Shown here: in pieces, positions 19,973 through 28,887 of the stretch
How the letters are laid out: the number at the start of each line of letters is the position of its first letter
Numbering within the stretch: the first letter of the stretch is position 1
From: Desulfatitalea tepidiphila
Lineage (GTDB): Bacteria > Desulfobacterota > Desulfobacteria > Desulfobacterales > Desulfosarcinaceae
Reading direction: 5' to 3'
Assembly (NCBI RefSeq): GCF_001293685.1
Contig: NZ_BCAG01000003.1
Coordinates: forward strand, 1,984,001 to 2,048,000
Length of the DNA: 64,000 nucleotides
Notes under the pieces: model-generated
Database searches by the model: none
Seen by the model: only the letters and a program-made list of their open reading frames with translations
What the model was told of the DNA's origin: nothing
Made by a program: the position numbers and the translations under genes

Positions 19973-21397
19973 ATGACTCAAGGTTCCAATAAGGTCTTTA
20001 ATTATTTGCAACGCTGCTTAGATCTGTTCATCATCTTTTTCATAACAGTTTTAGCAGGTGACCGCCTGATACCCGGTGAGTTGGTCAAAGTACTTTTGAT
20101 TTATTGCAGTCTGTTGATGATGGTGGTTTTTTCCCTTTTCCCAGTGTACTCCCCTTGGGCTAAATCCGGCACGATACAACAGGTTTCCGCCTTAGCCGCT
20201 GCATGGCTGGTCGTGCTCATTGGCTTGAATATCATAATTCTTCTGCTGAGCGACAAAGAACAATTGACAGTTCTTTCACCGTTCGGGCTGTTTTCTCTAT
20301 CCGGATTCAACTTTTGGGCGTTTTTCATCTTCTGCGGGCTCGCGGCCATCCGGCTGGCCTTGCATGGATTCCTTTTGATCATGCGAAGCACAGGATATAT
20401 TCAACAGACTGCGATTGTTATTGGCGCCACCGAAACCGGACAAAAACTGGCCCAGTATTTAATGGCCAATCCATTCCTCGGTATCGAGGTCGCTGGGTTT
20501 TTCGATGACACCCAGCCGGTCGGCGTGGATGTAAAAGTAGGCCGTGGGCATCGGGTGAAGGTATTGGGTCGGATAAATGATTGTCAGGAATACATGCGAA
20601 ACGAAGAAATCGATCTGGCCTTTTTGGCATTGCCCATGCGTGAAGAAAAAACGATCACCGAAATCCTTTGCAAGTTGGGAAACTCCTGGCATGGCATGCT
20701 CATGGTCCAGGACATATTCAGCAACGTGATTCAGAAGGCTAGGCTCCAACCTCTGGGCGAGTTGCAGGTAATGAATTTCTGCCTCTTCCCCAGGTGGAAA
20801 AGGGTATTCGACATCGTTTTTTCACTCATTGTTCTTCTGATCACTCTGCCTCTGTGGCTGATCATCCTGCTGGCTATCAAGGCCGAAGATGGCGGACCGA
20901 TATTTTTTCACCAGACGAGGGTGGCCGAAGGCGGTAAATGTTTCAACAGTCTGAAATTCAGATCCATGCATCCCGATGCACAAGAGCGCCTCGAATATTT
21001 ATTACACAAAGATCCGCTGCTTCAGGAGGAGTGGCTGGCGCGATCCAAACTCAAAAACGATCCCAGGGAGACCCGAGTTGGAAAAATCATGAGGCGTTTC
21101 AGCGTTGACGAGCTGCCTCAGTTGCTCAATGTCCTCTCCGGTGAAATGAGCATCGTCGGGGCCAGACCGGTCATATATGAAGAGTTGGAGAAGTACTATC
21201 GAGAAGCCACATTGACCTATTGTGCCATGAAACCCGGCATAACGGGTCCGTGGCAGGTGGTTTCCCATAATGAGGGATTGAATTATGCCGACCGGGTCGA
21301 GATGGACCGTAGGTATATCCTGCAATGTTCAATATGGAACGATTTGGGTATCATTCTAAAAACGATCTGGCGCATCATTTTTGCGAAAGGCACCTGA
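19973..21397 (+). CDS. Undecaprenyl-phosphate sugar-1-phosphate transferase (WbaP/WcaJ type)
   Basis: A 474-residue polyisoprenyl-phosphate hexose-1-phosphate transferase that starts exopolysaccharide repeat units on undecaprenyl phosphate at the inner membrane. It has four to five N-terminal membrane helices (to about residue 145), then a Rossmann-like CoA-binding domain (AIVIGATETGQKLAQYL). A further membrane helix (IVFSLIVLLITLPLWLIILL) leads into the catalytic bacterial sugar transferase domain with KAEDGGPIFFHQTRV, FNSLKFRSM, RRFSVDELPQLLNVLSGEMS, IVGARP and KPGITGPWQV. WbaP adds Gal-1-P and WcaJ Glc-1-P; which sugar is used is not readable. GGGGAGG lies about 14 bases before ATG. Confidence 0.93.
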   Translation: MTQGSNKVFNYLQRCLDLFIIFFITVLAGDRLIPGELVKVLLIYCSLLMMVVFSLFPVYSPWAKSGTIQQVSALAAAWLVVLIGLNIIILLLSDKEQLTVLSPFGLFSLSGFNFWAFFIFCGLAAIRLALHGFLLIMRSTGYIQQTAIVIGATETGQKLAQYLMANPFLGIEVAGFFDDTQPVGVDVKVGRGHRVKVLGRINDCQEYMRNEEIDLAFLALPMREEKTITEILCKLGNSWHGMLMVQDIFSNVIQKARLQPLGELQVMNFCLFPRWKRVFDIVFSLIVLLITLPLWLIILLAIKAEDGGPIFFHQTRVAEGGKCFNSLKFRSMHPDAQERLEYLLHKDPLLQEEWLARSKLKNDPRETRVGKIMRRFSVDELPQLLNVLSGEMSIVGARPVIYEELEKYYREATLTYCAMKPGITGPWQVVSHNEGLNYADRVEMDRRYILQCSIWNDLGIILKTIWRIIFAKGT

Positions 21398-21448
21398 CGC
21401 CTTGACGCTGCACTTTCCAACCCGGTGAGTACCGGGGCCTAAAGCCTG

Positions 21449-21465
21449 ACAGGTGTTGTCAGTAT
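21449..21465. terminator. Short hairpin between convergent genes
   Basis: CTGACA and TGTCAG arms pair around a short loop between the WbaP-type gene and the DUF218 gene, overlapping the DUF218 C-terminal codons. No T run follows on either strand, so function as a terminator is doubtful. Confidence 0.3.
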
Positions 21466-22091
21466 GTGGGCGAATAGAAAGGACTGTAAAGCCGCAGCCA
21501 ACTGATCTTTCCCAACTCGGAGAATACCCATTTCACATCGACCCGGCTGGTAAACCATGGTTTATTTGGCGGAGCATAGGCTGTGGGTACGAAGGCGACA
21601 GTATAAATATGCGGGTCTAATACCAAGTCGGCGATGACCTGGATACGCCGCATGTGATAGGGTGAGCTAACGATGATAGCCCGCGATGCTTGGATGTATG
21701 CCAATAGCTTCAACGTCTGCAGCATCTCGATGTGGGTCTCCTCCACATAGAACCGGAGGTTCTTCGAACGGATTTCTCTGACAATAGCGGTGGTCTGAGT
21801 CGGAGCTATAAGTGTATTGGCCTTTCGAGTGGCGTAGATCCTCCCTTGAAACGGCACAATCATAAAACTTACTCGCCCTTTGTCGATCAACTCCTGAGCT
21901 TGTCTCTTGCGTGCTTCGAAATCGTTACCCCCAAACACCACAACCACATCAGCGTCTATCGGTGGCGTCTCATAGAGCAGGTAACTGGGTAGAAATAATG
22001 TGGCCCATACAGATACCAATACGGCTATGAAAACAATTACGGCTAATATGAATGAGCGTTTTTGATAAAAGATTTGGGCAGATGGCACCAT
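21459..22091 (-). CDS. DUF218 (YdcF/ElyC/SanA-like) membrane-anchored protein
   Basis: ATG 22091 gives 210 residues; an upstream TTG at 22097 is less likely. One N-terminal membrane helix (FILAVIVFIAVLVSVWATLFL) is followed by a DUF218 domain: DADVVVVFGG, then a basic stretch, the conserved IVSSPYHMRR and a C-terminal strand-rich part. DUF218 proteins such as ElyC and SanA act in envelope polysaccharide and undecaprenyl-lipid metabolism, and members occur in many exopolysaccharide loci. Here it is convergent with the initiating transferase. The enzymatic role is unproven for the family. Confidence 0.85.
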   Translation of the reverse strand: MVPSAQIFYQKRSFILAVIVFIAVLVSVWATLFLPSYLLYETPPIDADVVVVFGGNDFEARKRQAQELIDKGRVSFMIVPFQGRIYATRKANTLIAPTQTTAIVREIRSKNLRFYVEETHIEMLQTLKLLAYIQASRAIIVSSPYHMRRIQVIADLVLDPHIYTVAFVPTAYAPPNKPWFTSRVDVKWVFSELGKISWLRLYSPFYSPTY

Positions 22092-22146
22092 GATCAACTT
22101 TTACTATGCGATAAGATGATAAAAAGAACGACGGTGTGTCAAGGAC

Positions 22147-22179
22147 GGCAGCAGCCCTAAGGGGCTGGCTGCCTTTTTT
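22147..22179 (+). terminator. Strong rho-independent terminator on the plus strand
   Basis: GGCAGC-AGCCC (22147-22157) pairs with GGGCT and GCTGCC (22162-22173) around TAAG, with one bulged G, followed by TTTTTT. Orientation is plus, yet both flanking genes are on the minus strand, so it must end readthrough from the WbaP-type gene or an unannotated short plus-strand RNA. Confidence 0.75.
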
Positions 22180-22227
22180 GTTTTTGAGCGGAATCGTGTC
22201 CGCTTAACTATAGAGGAATAGTTTGGA

Positions 22228-22695
22228 TTAATGGCTTGGTGTGGAACCACCGCCGCCACCGCCACCGCCGCCGCCACCGCCGGCTAAAAGTCCCACCAGA
22301 AGTCCAACGCCCAATACTCCCCCTGCGATCTTCCAGCCCAAAGCAATACCACCGCCGGATTCGGCAGTGGCAACGCCGGCGGTTCCTGCCGATGCGCCGA
22401 TGCCTTTGGGAACCTCGACCACCTCTGTCGTCTGCTCAGTATCAGGCTCGCTTGGGACCGCTGTTTGGGGCGGGGGGGCCAAGGCACCTTTCCCCGTGGA
22501 CGGGGGGGCCGGGGTCGGCCCCGAGACACCGACGCCGGCGGCAGCTCCGGCCGGTGGTTCAACAGATCCCGAACCGGCGGCGCCAGCGGCCTCCTGGGCC
22601 TGCACGTGGGGCGACAGAACCGGCGCCAGAATCAACATCAGGACCAGGAGTGCTATCGTGGAATAGGATGTAAGGGGTCGACGCTTGAGTTTCAT
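22228..22695 (-). CDS. Secreted Pro/Ala/Gly-rich protein with hydrophobic segment and Gly tail (YjbE/GfcA-like layout)
   Basis: ATG 22695 (MKLKRRPLTSYS) is chosen for its GGAGGTGG site; product 155 residues. A signal peptide with cleavage near HVQA/QEAAG is followed by a Pro/Ala/Gly-rich low-complexity stretch, a hydrophobic helix (IALGWKIAGGVLGVGLLVGLL), twelve consecutive glycines and STPSH. Small exported proteins with a hydrophobic stretch and a polar/Gly tail (YjbE, GfcA) accompany YjbH/GfcD genes in E. coli polysaccharide operons. The neighbour here is a YjbH homologue, so the role may match, though no sequence identity is claimed. Confidence 0.7.
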   Translation of the reverse strand: MKLKRRPLTSYSTIALLVLMLILAPVLSPHVQAQEAAGAAGSGSVEPPAGAAAGVGVSGPTPAPPSTGKGALAPPPQTAVPSEPDTEQTTEVVEVPKGIGASAGTAGVATAESGGGIALGWKIAGGVLGVGLLVGLLAGGGGGGGGGGGGSTPSH

Positions 22696-22783
22696 ATCCA
22701 CCTCCATTTGAAAATTTAGCGACTCTTGGCACATTATTCAAGAGCTGTTTTCAATGACTGATGATGGGCGGCCGGAGGGCGTG

Positions 22784-24877
22784 CTATTTTTCGATCTCAT
22801 CCAGATTGCGTCTGAAATAGGCCGGGCTCAAATCGGCGGCGATGTCGTAAACACTCCTCCAGTGGTCGATGGTCACACCAACGTCCCGGGTCCATGGCGA
22901 TATCTGGTAGTGTATTGTCCTGCGTGTCGGCCGGTCGGTGAACATGGTGAAGGGCAGTTTGAGAAAAATGCCCTGATCGTTGTATCCCTTGTTAAATCCT
23001 GTCAAATCATCTGTATCTGTGATGCTGTACCAGAAGCCGATTTGCGCGCCCGTGTCGAAGCGTCGCCGATATTCGAACCGCACGCCCTGGTCTCCGGCCA
23101 GGAAACGGCCGACCTGCATCTTCAAGGTGATGTCCAAGGGTAGATAGCGATAGTAAACATTACCCAGCAAGGTGTATTCCACCTGATCTGTAAGCGTCCA
23201 GCTGTCATCCGGATCGCGTTTGCGAACCCAGTCGCCTTCCAAGCCGAGTGCCCAACGCCCCTGGTCGAGGAAAGCCAACACCTCCCCGCCCACCCCGGCA
23301 TACATGCGCTCGAGGTATCCGGCGCTGATACGCGCAAAAACGGGCGGTCCAAGCTTGATGAGTTGATCAAAAACAAGCCGGTTTACCGCTGTCTCGCTGC
23401 CGAGGTATTTCCAAAAATCGCTGCGGACGGCCTCGGGCGGGGGGACGTTCGACGACTCGATATCCGAAAACAGGGGGATGTCAAAACTGCCATGGATCGC
23501 GGCCCCCGGCCAGACGTGAGCAGTACCGTAGGGCCTGAGCGTGAGGCGGGCTTGGTAAACGCCGGAGGGATCGTTGAAAAAGGATTCCAGAACAGGATCT
23601 ACTCCGTAGTCCAACGCTTGGCGCTTCTCGCGATGATTGATCGCCGTGTCCATGGCCTGGGCCGTAGCAGAGGGATCAGCATTGACTATCGAAAGCGACT
23701 GCGCAAACTGATCGGGCGCCAATTGGCCCACCAGATAACGCCGAAGATCCTCGGAGTCTACCGATATCCTCAATATTTTCAGTCCACTACGCTTCATCAC
23801 AATGGTGAGTTGAATATCATGGTGTTGTGAGTGCGCCAACATCAACCGCATCACACGACCCGCAGCCTGACTGTCGGAGGGATAACGGTTGTTTTCGAAT
23901 TCGACGATCAGCTCACGGTCTGACAGCGTTACCGACACATTATCGAGCCCGGCCTTTTTCACATCCGATGTCAATCGTTGAACTGTTTCGATGCGGGCTT
24001 CGGTCGCAGGCGCCAGGCAACCGGCGAAGCGCCATGACGGTGGATCGGGCTTGGGCGGCAGGATGGGACGGCCCAGACCGAATTGAAGGTGAACTGAAAA
24101 ACCGAGGGTGTCGCCACGCTGATAGGAAAGCCCGAGATCGCATCCGAACCATGTCCGGTATCGCAGCCCCGCATTCAGTGGAAAATCACTGCCCTCGGGA
24201 ACGCCTTTAATCGGTAATGGATCTTTTTCGTAGTCGATGGGATTGTACTCCAGCAACAAGTGCAGGCGATCTGTGATGGCCCATTCGACGCCGCCCCAAA
24301 ATCCAATCTCATCGCCGATGGACAGTTGTCCCTTCAAGCGTTTGCGGCCCACGCCCAAGGTGATGTCCAAAGGATAGAGCTGCCGGCTGATGACCAGATA
24401 CTGGGATTCGAAAAGCCGGGTGCCCTGAAAGTCGTTTAGACCGATAGCGATCGCAGGGACGAGTTTGGATTCGGGCAGCAGCTGGTATTTCAGATCGAAC
24501 GCTTTGTCTTTGTACGATCCGAAATCCGATCCCAGGCCCGATGGGAGATTGGTCACATCCGTATATCGGGCCGTAAACTCCAGGCCGGGGAAGGCCCCAA
24601 ACCCGAAGCTGTACCATCTATAGGGATCTGCATTGGCGAAGCCCAGGCGCATGGCGCCGTCGGGTAAAATCCTGGCCGTGGGGATCTCCATCAGACCGGT
24701 CCCACCCCAATTGGCACTCATATCATACGGTTTGTCAGCAGCCGCCACTTCGGCGCAAAGAAGACAAATGAGCAAAAGCGATAGGATCAGAATGGACGTT
24801 CCGGTAAGGACACGGCAGGATGGGGTGCTGCTGTGCAATAGCATCAGCGGAACCGTTCCATTCGGTCGCACGGCCAT
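22784..24877 (-). CDS. YjbH-family outer-membrane exopolysaccharide protein
   Basis: ATG 24877 (MAVRPNG) gives 697 residues; a TTG at 24922 would add 15. A signal sequence (ILILSLLLICLLCAEVAAAD) precedes the family start, SANWGGTGLMEIPTARILPDGAMR. There are beta-barrel strands throughout (GFGAFPGLEFTARYTDV, GFSVHLQFGLG), an internal domain about 300-420, and a C-terminal YjbH domain (RVSAGYLERMYAGVGGEVL-like, GFWYSITDTDD, GIFLKLPFTMF). YjbH/GfcD proteins help secrete exopolysaccharide at the outer membrane. Length and domain order match the family. Confidence 0.88.
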   Translation of the reverse strand: MAVRPNGTVPLMLLHSSTPSCRVLTGTSILILSLLLICLLCAEVAAADKPYDMSANWGGTGLMEIPTARILPDGAMRLGFANADPYRWYSFGFGAFPGLEFTARYTDVTNLPSGLGSDFGSYKDKAFDLKYQLLPESKLVPAIAIGLNDFQGTRLFESQYLVISRQLYPLDITLGVGRKRLKGQLSIGDEIGFWGGVEWAITDRLHLLLEYNPIDYEKDPLPIKGVPEGSDFPLNAGLRYRTWFGCDLGLSYQRGDTLGFSVHLQFGLGRPILPPKPDPPSWRFAGCLAPATEARIETVQRLTSDVKKAGLDNVSVTLSDRELIVEFENNRYPSDSQAAGRVMRLMLAHSQHHDIQLTIVMKRSGLKILRISVDSEDLRRYLVGQLAPDQFAQSLSIVNADPSATAQAMDTAINHREKRQALDYGVDPVLESFFNDPSGVYQARLTLRPYGTAHVWPGAAIHGSFDIPLFSDIESSNVPPPEAVRSDFWKYLGSETAVNRLVFDQLIKLGPPVFARISAGYLERMYAGVGGEVLAFLDQGRWALGLEGDWVRKRDPDDSWTLTDQVEYTLLGNVYYRYLPLDITLKMQVGRFLAGDQGVRFEYRRRFDTGAQIGFWYSITDTDDLTGFNKGYNDQGIFLKLPFTMFTDRPTRRTIHYQISPWTRDVGVTIDHWRSVYDIAADLSPAYFRRNLDEIEK

Positions 24878-25108
24878 GGTTATTTCGCCGAAGTTTTGGA
24901 TAGCGGTCTGATGCGTGAACAAAAGGGATGGCTCCAGATCTTGATTCGTGTCGCTCAGGGTTATCCCACGAGGCTCGATCCCATTGCCAAAAGTAGGGGG
25001 AACGTGTTAATTTTCGGCACAAGCTTGTGATATGAAATTAAAGAGCTCTTAAACCAACGGAGCAGGAATATCAAATCGAAACATATCGCTACACCCCTGC
25101 TGGCGGTA

Positions 25109-25588
25109 TTGTGCTGGTGGATGCTCGAGGGATGCGCGCTCAGCCCATTGCCGCGTGATCTCGCGATTTATCTGAATCGGGACATTTACGCGATTTCAGA
25201 ACTGGAAACGATTGCGCTGAGTTGCTATGCCGGGCAAACCGGGGCAAACTATGTTTCCGATCAATCCTTGAGCTCGGCGTTGTCATCCAATATTATTCCG
25301 GTCTATGAGCGGTTCTTCCAATTAGCCGGCCGTATCGAACCGCAGACCCGACCTGTGCAAGCGTTGCATTCATTGTATCTCGAAGCGGCGTCACTTCGTA
25401 TGCGGGGCTTTCGCACGATCTTGCTCGCCCTCGAGACACAGGATTCACTCCTTGTTCAGGAAGCAAACCGCATGCTGGCGCAAGGTGAGCATCATGTGGT
25501 CCTCTGGCGGTCTGAAATGGCCGATTTAGCAAAAGGGTACGGGCTGAACTTGGAGGGCATGACAGCAGGCCCATCCAATCAAAATTGA
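25109..25588 (+). CDS. Possible lipoprotein of the polysaccharide locus, start uncertain
   Basis: From a TTG at 25109 the product is 159 residues, but the same frame is open back to 25031 and reads NIKSKHIATPLLAVLCWWML-EGC. That looks like a basic n-region, a hydrophobic core and a lipoprotein-type Cys. GGAGCAGGA at 25059-25067 is a good ribosome site, but no ATG/GTG follows in frame, so the true start is probably a rare codon near 25070, or a base is missing. The mature part is helical with no family I recognise. It sits between YjbH and the SLBB export gene on the plus strand, so a part in export is likely by position only. Confidence 0.55.
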   Translation: MCWWMLEGCALSPLPRDLAIYLNRDIYAISELETIALSCYAGQTGANYVSDQSLSSALSSNIIPVYERFFQLAGRIEPQTRPVQALHSLYLEAASLRMRGFRTILLALETQDSLLVQEANRMLAQGEHHVVLWRSEMADLAKGYGLNLEGMTAGPSNQN

Positions 25589-25684
25589 TAAAACCGTAAA
25601 AAGCGGCTTACCCCGTTTCGCGGCGAAACATTTGAACATAGGAAGCGGCCCAAAAGCATAACGCTTCCTTAGAAGTTGCAGTAG

Positions 25685-25798
25685 CGTCATACCGGCGAAC
25701 GCCGGTATCCAGAACATATTGAGAATACTGGATCCCGGCTTCCGCCGGGATGACGATAAAAGCGCGAGGATGACGATAAATCCGCCGGGATGCCGGTA
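25685..25798. repeat. Dispersed palindromic repeat, family C, copy 1
   Basis: CGTCATACCGGCGAACGCC at the left and CCGCCGGGATGACG at the right form an imperfect long palindrome (25685-25755), followed by two partial extra right arms to 25798. Related copies lie at 32371 and 43327. It occupies most of the 350-base gap 25589-25939; the rest shows only an AT-rich promoter-like stretch before 25940. Confidence 0.85.
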
Positions 25799-25939
25799 AA
25801 ACCTGATTCCGGACGTATTGCGAAGCCATCAAAATTCATGGTTGCAAAATTGATCCATCGAAACCGAATATTCCGGCTCATCGCAACCGACCCTCTTTAA
25901 ACTGTATATTTATACAATTGTCGTAACCAGGCGGATCCG

Positions 25940-28726
25940 ATGCATTCAAACAACACTGTTTCAAAGAGGCTTTACGGCGCATTTTTTCTCATCGCGCTGC
26001 TGTTCATGACCGCCATGTCGCATGCGGCCGATCTTTCTGTCCAAGAAAAAATGGCGACCGACAAACTCAGTGACACGGATGTTGAACGACTGCTCAAGGG
26101 GGGGTCGAACGAAGATAGGCGTCGATTGTTCAGGCAACTGACACCTGAGCAGAAGATAGCGGCCTTTCGGCATCTGGATCTGGAAGAAAAAGTTCTGGCC
26201 TTCAAATTGCTCAACAGTAAGGAGAAAAAGACGGTATTTATGGCATTGGAAGATCCAGTGAAACCAGAACTGTTTTCACGTCTGGACGAGGCGGATCAGG
26301 AACTCATATTCATCGGCCTGGAAGACCGCGTCAAATCTGAAATCCTGGCCGGAATGAGAGATGAACAGCGTCAAAAATGGATGTCGCGCTATCCGGGATT
26401 GCGGCTGATGATGCCGACAGAGACCGAGGTCGAACGCAAAACCGAAACAACGATAGCGCCGAGCTTGGAAGAAAAACCCTCACGCATCGAGGAAATCTTG
26501 TCAGGGGCATTTCCCCAAACCATTGATCGTGAATTGCGGCAATTCGGTTACGATTTCTTCGGCGCATCCCCGGCGGCGTTCACGCCCTTTACCGATGTTC
26601 CCGTGGGCGAGGATTACATATTGGGGCCGGGAGATATATTTATCATCTATTTATGGGGAAATGTAGAAGATCAATATACGGTCAAGGTCACGCCCGAGGG
26701 GGCCATCGTCATCCCACGCGTAGGCAGTCTCACCGTTGCTGGACTCACCTTCAGGGAAACCAGACGACTGCTTGAAAGTAAATTCAAAGAGTACTATGCG
26801 GATTTCTCCATGAGTATCACCATGGATCAGTTAAGATCGATCCAGGTTTTTGTCATCGGGGAAGTCCAGCGCCCCGGCGCTTATCTTGTGAGCGGCTTAT
26901 CGACGATCGTCGATGCCCTTTACGCCGCCGGCGGACCGCGCAAGACAGGCAGCCTGCGCGCCGTCAAGGTGGCCCGTGGTGCAACAGAGCTCGCCACGAT
27001 GGACTTATACACGTTTTTAATCGACGGCCGAAAGATCGAAGACATCCGGTTGCGCTCAGGAGACACTGTGCTGGTGCCCGTCATTGGCGGGGTGGCCGGT
27101 GTTGCAGGCAATGTGCGAAGGCCGGGCATATATGAAATGAAGGGGGCAACCACCTTAAGACAGCTTTTCGAGATGGCCGGTGGGATTATGCCCACCGGCC
27201 ATTTGCAGAATGTGGTGGTCGAACGCATGTCCGCCAACAGTCGCCGGATTGTCAAAAGCTTTAACATGCAGGACAAACCTGGTACCGGACAAGATCAGAT
27301 GGACACCCTTCTGGTCGACGGTGATGTGGTCAAGGTATTTCCCATTCATCGCCAAATGCGTCAGGTGGTGTTTCTGGAGGGTCATGTGAAGTACCCCAGG
27401 GAATACGAGTTCAAGGAGGGTATGCGCATCGGAGATTTGATCCCGTCATATGACGCCCTTTTGCCCGAACCCTTTTTACACCGGGCTGAAATCGTGCGCC
27501 TGACGCCTCCGGACCTGCACCCGGAAATCATCGAGTTCGATCTTGGCGCACTCCTAGACGGCGATGCCGACCAGAACATCGCTCTTCGTGATATGGACCG
27601 CATCATGGTTTACGATCTTGCCGAAAAATCCAGTCTTCCTCAGGTGACGATCAACGGCGCCGTGAGAGTACCGGGTACCTATCGCCTGTACCAGGGCATG
27701 CGGGTGAAGGATTTGATTTTCAGGGCCGGCAGCTTTTTGCCCTCTGCCTACATGGAAAACGCGTCGTTATCCCGGATCTCTGTAGGCAGGGAAACCACGG
27801 ATATGACGGCAATCGATTTTTCACCCTCGAAAGCCATTGCCGGCAACCCCCAGGATGACATCGCCCTAAGGCCTTACGACGCTATCTATATTCGGGAAAT
27901 CCCACGCTTCAAAGAAGTTTTAGAGCGAAAATTGACCGTGGAAGGCGAATTCGCCTTTCCCGGTGAATATACGTTCACCGAAGGAGAACGACTCAGCTCG
28001 GTCATAGAGCGCGCCGGGGGGTTGACCAAAGACGCTTATCTGTTCGGTGCCGTTTACATCCGTGAAGATGTCAAAACGCTGCAAAAAGAACGCCTGAAAG
28101 AGTATGTCAACCAGCTTGAGGAAGACATCCTGACGTTGACCAGCCAGTCGGCCGAGACTTCTTTAGAGCAGGAGGAAACCGCGATTATATTGAAAACACT
28201 GGCGGCTAAAAAACAGCTGCTGGAAAAGATAAGGAACAGTGAACCCACAGGAAGAATGGTGGTGGATCTTGAAAAAATAATCCATTCGCCTCAATCCGAA
28301 CAGGATTTGAAAGTGCAGCCCGGCGACCGGCTGATCGTCAAGAAAAGACCCGATTATGTCAATGTGCTGGGGGAGGTTTACAATCCCACTGCCTTGCTCT
28401 GGACGGACAACAGGACAACTGGAAATTATCTTGATCAGGTCGGCGGCCCCAACGATAATGCCGACGAAAAGCAGATATACCTGGTCAAGGCCAACGGGAC
28501 GGTCATCAGCAAAAAGCAGGAGGGTTTCTGGGGTATTGCGACCTGGGATACGGACAATCATCGATGGGCATTGGGCAGTTTCGAAAGCATCGAGGTCGAG
28601 GCCGGAGATACTATTATTGTGCCAAAACGGGTGGAGAAATATCCGTGGCTGAGGGTGGTCAAAAGCATCACCGAAATCACCTTCCAGATCGCCGTTTCAG
28701 CCGGTGTGTTGATCGCCGCATTTTAA
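25940..28726 (+). CDS. Large SLBB-domain polysaccharide export protein (Wza-like)
   Basis: A 928-residue protein, much longer than Wza (about 380). A signal peptide (cleavage near SHA/ADLS) precedes a helical, charged region (about 35-165). The Poly_export domain (EDYILGPGDIFIIYLWG, IVIPRVGSLTVAGLTFRE) is followed by about six SLBB units (for example IQVFVIGEVQRPGAYLVSGL, VTINGAVRVPGTYRLYQGMR, LTVEGEFAFPGEYTFTEGER). A coiled coil (EDILTLTSQSAETSLEQEET) and a C-terminal hydrophobic helix (ITFQIAVSAGVLIAAF) end the protein. Such proteins form the periplasm-spanning, outer-membrane channel. A -10-like TATATT precedes it. Confidence 0.92.
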   Translation: MHSNNTVSKRLYGAFFLIALLFMTAMSHAADLSVQEKMATDKLSDTDVERLLKGGSNEDRRRLFRQLTPEQKIAAFRHLDLEEKVLAFKLLNSKEKKTVFMALEDPVKPELFSRLDEADQELIFIGLEDRVKSEILAGMRDEQRQKWMSRYPGLRLMMPTETEVERKTETTIAPSLEEKPSRIEEILSGAFPQTIDRELRQFGYDFFGASPAAFTPFTDVPVGEDYILGPGDIFIIYLWGNVEDQYTVKVTPEGAIVIPRVGSLTVAGLTFRETRRLLESKFKEYYADFSMSITMDQLRSIQVFVIGEVQRPGAYLVSGLSTIVDALYAAGGPRKTGSLRAVKVARGATELATMDLYTFLIDGRKIEDIRLRSGDTVLVPVIGGVAGVAGNVRRPGIYEMKGATTLRQLFEMAGGIMPTGHLQNVVVERMSANSRRIVKSFNMQDKPGTGQDQMDTLLVDGDVVKVFPIHRQMRQVVFLEGHVKYPREYEFKEGMRIGDLIPSYDALLPEPFLHRAEIVRLTPPDLHPEIIEFDLGALLDGDADQNIALRDMDRIMVYDLAEKSSLPQVTINGAVRVPGTYRLYQGMRVKDLIFRAGSFLPSAYMENASLSRISVGRETTDMTAIDFSPSKAIAGNPQDDIALRPYDAIYIREIPRFKEVLERKLTVEGEFAFPGEYTFTEGERLSSVIERAGGLTKDAYLFGAVYIREDVKTLQKERLKEYVNQLEEDILTLTSQSAETSLEQEETAIILKTLAAKKQLLEKIRNSEPTGRMVVDLEKIIHSPQSEQDLKVQPGDRLIVKKRPDYVNVLGEVYNPTALLWTDNRTTGNYLDQVGGPNDNADEKQIYLVKANGTVISKKQEGFWGIATWDTDNHRWALGSFESIEVEAGDTIIVPKRVEKYPWLRVVKSITEITFQIAVSAGVLIAAF

Positions 28727-28762
28727 GAAGAGTGCTGGCAGGCTCGCAAAAAATGGTTGCGG

Positions 28763-28887
28763 GACGGCGTCGTAAGAAGCTCAAGATCAAGGCGCTCGAA
28801 ATTCCGTGTCCTGAGGCGTACTTATTGTACGCTGCAAGGACGACGGGATGAGCGCAACACAGATATTGGGCTTCTTACGACGCCGTC
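28763..28887. repeat. MITE-like inverted-repeat element, copy A
   Basis: A 125-bp element with 17-bp perfect terminal inverted repeats, GACGGCGTCGTAAGAAG at 28763-28779 and its complement at 28871-28887. An inner palindrome has GTCCT...GGCGTAC with GTACGC...AGGAC around TTATT. Its right end overlaps the galE stop codon (28886-28888). It lies between convergent genes and could serve as a two-way terminator. A second copy in the other orientation is at 62363. Confidence 0.85.

Noticed and set aside
22110-22175. Resemblance to the tip of a bacterial SRP (4.5S) RNA (GTCAAGGACGGCAGCAGCC)
   Set aside because: The GGCAGCAGCC part is fully used in the adjoining terminator hairpin, and no upstream partner strand for an SRP helix exists.
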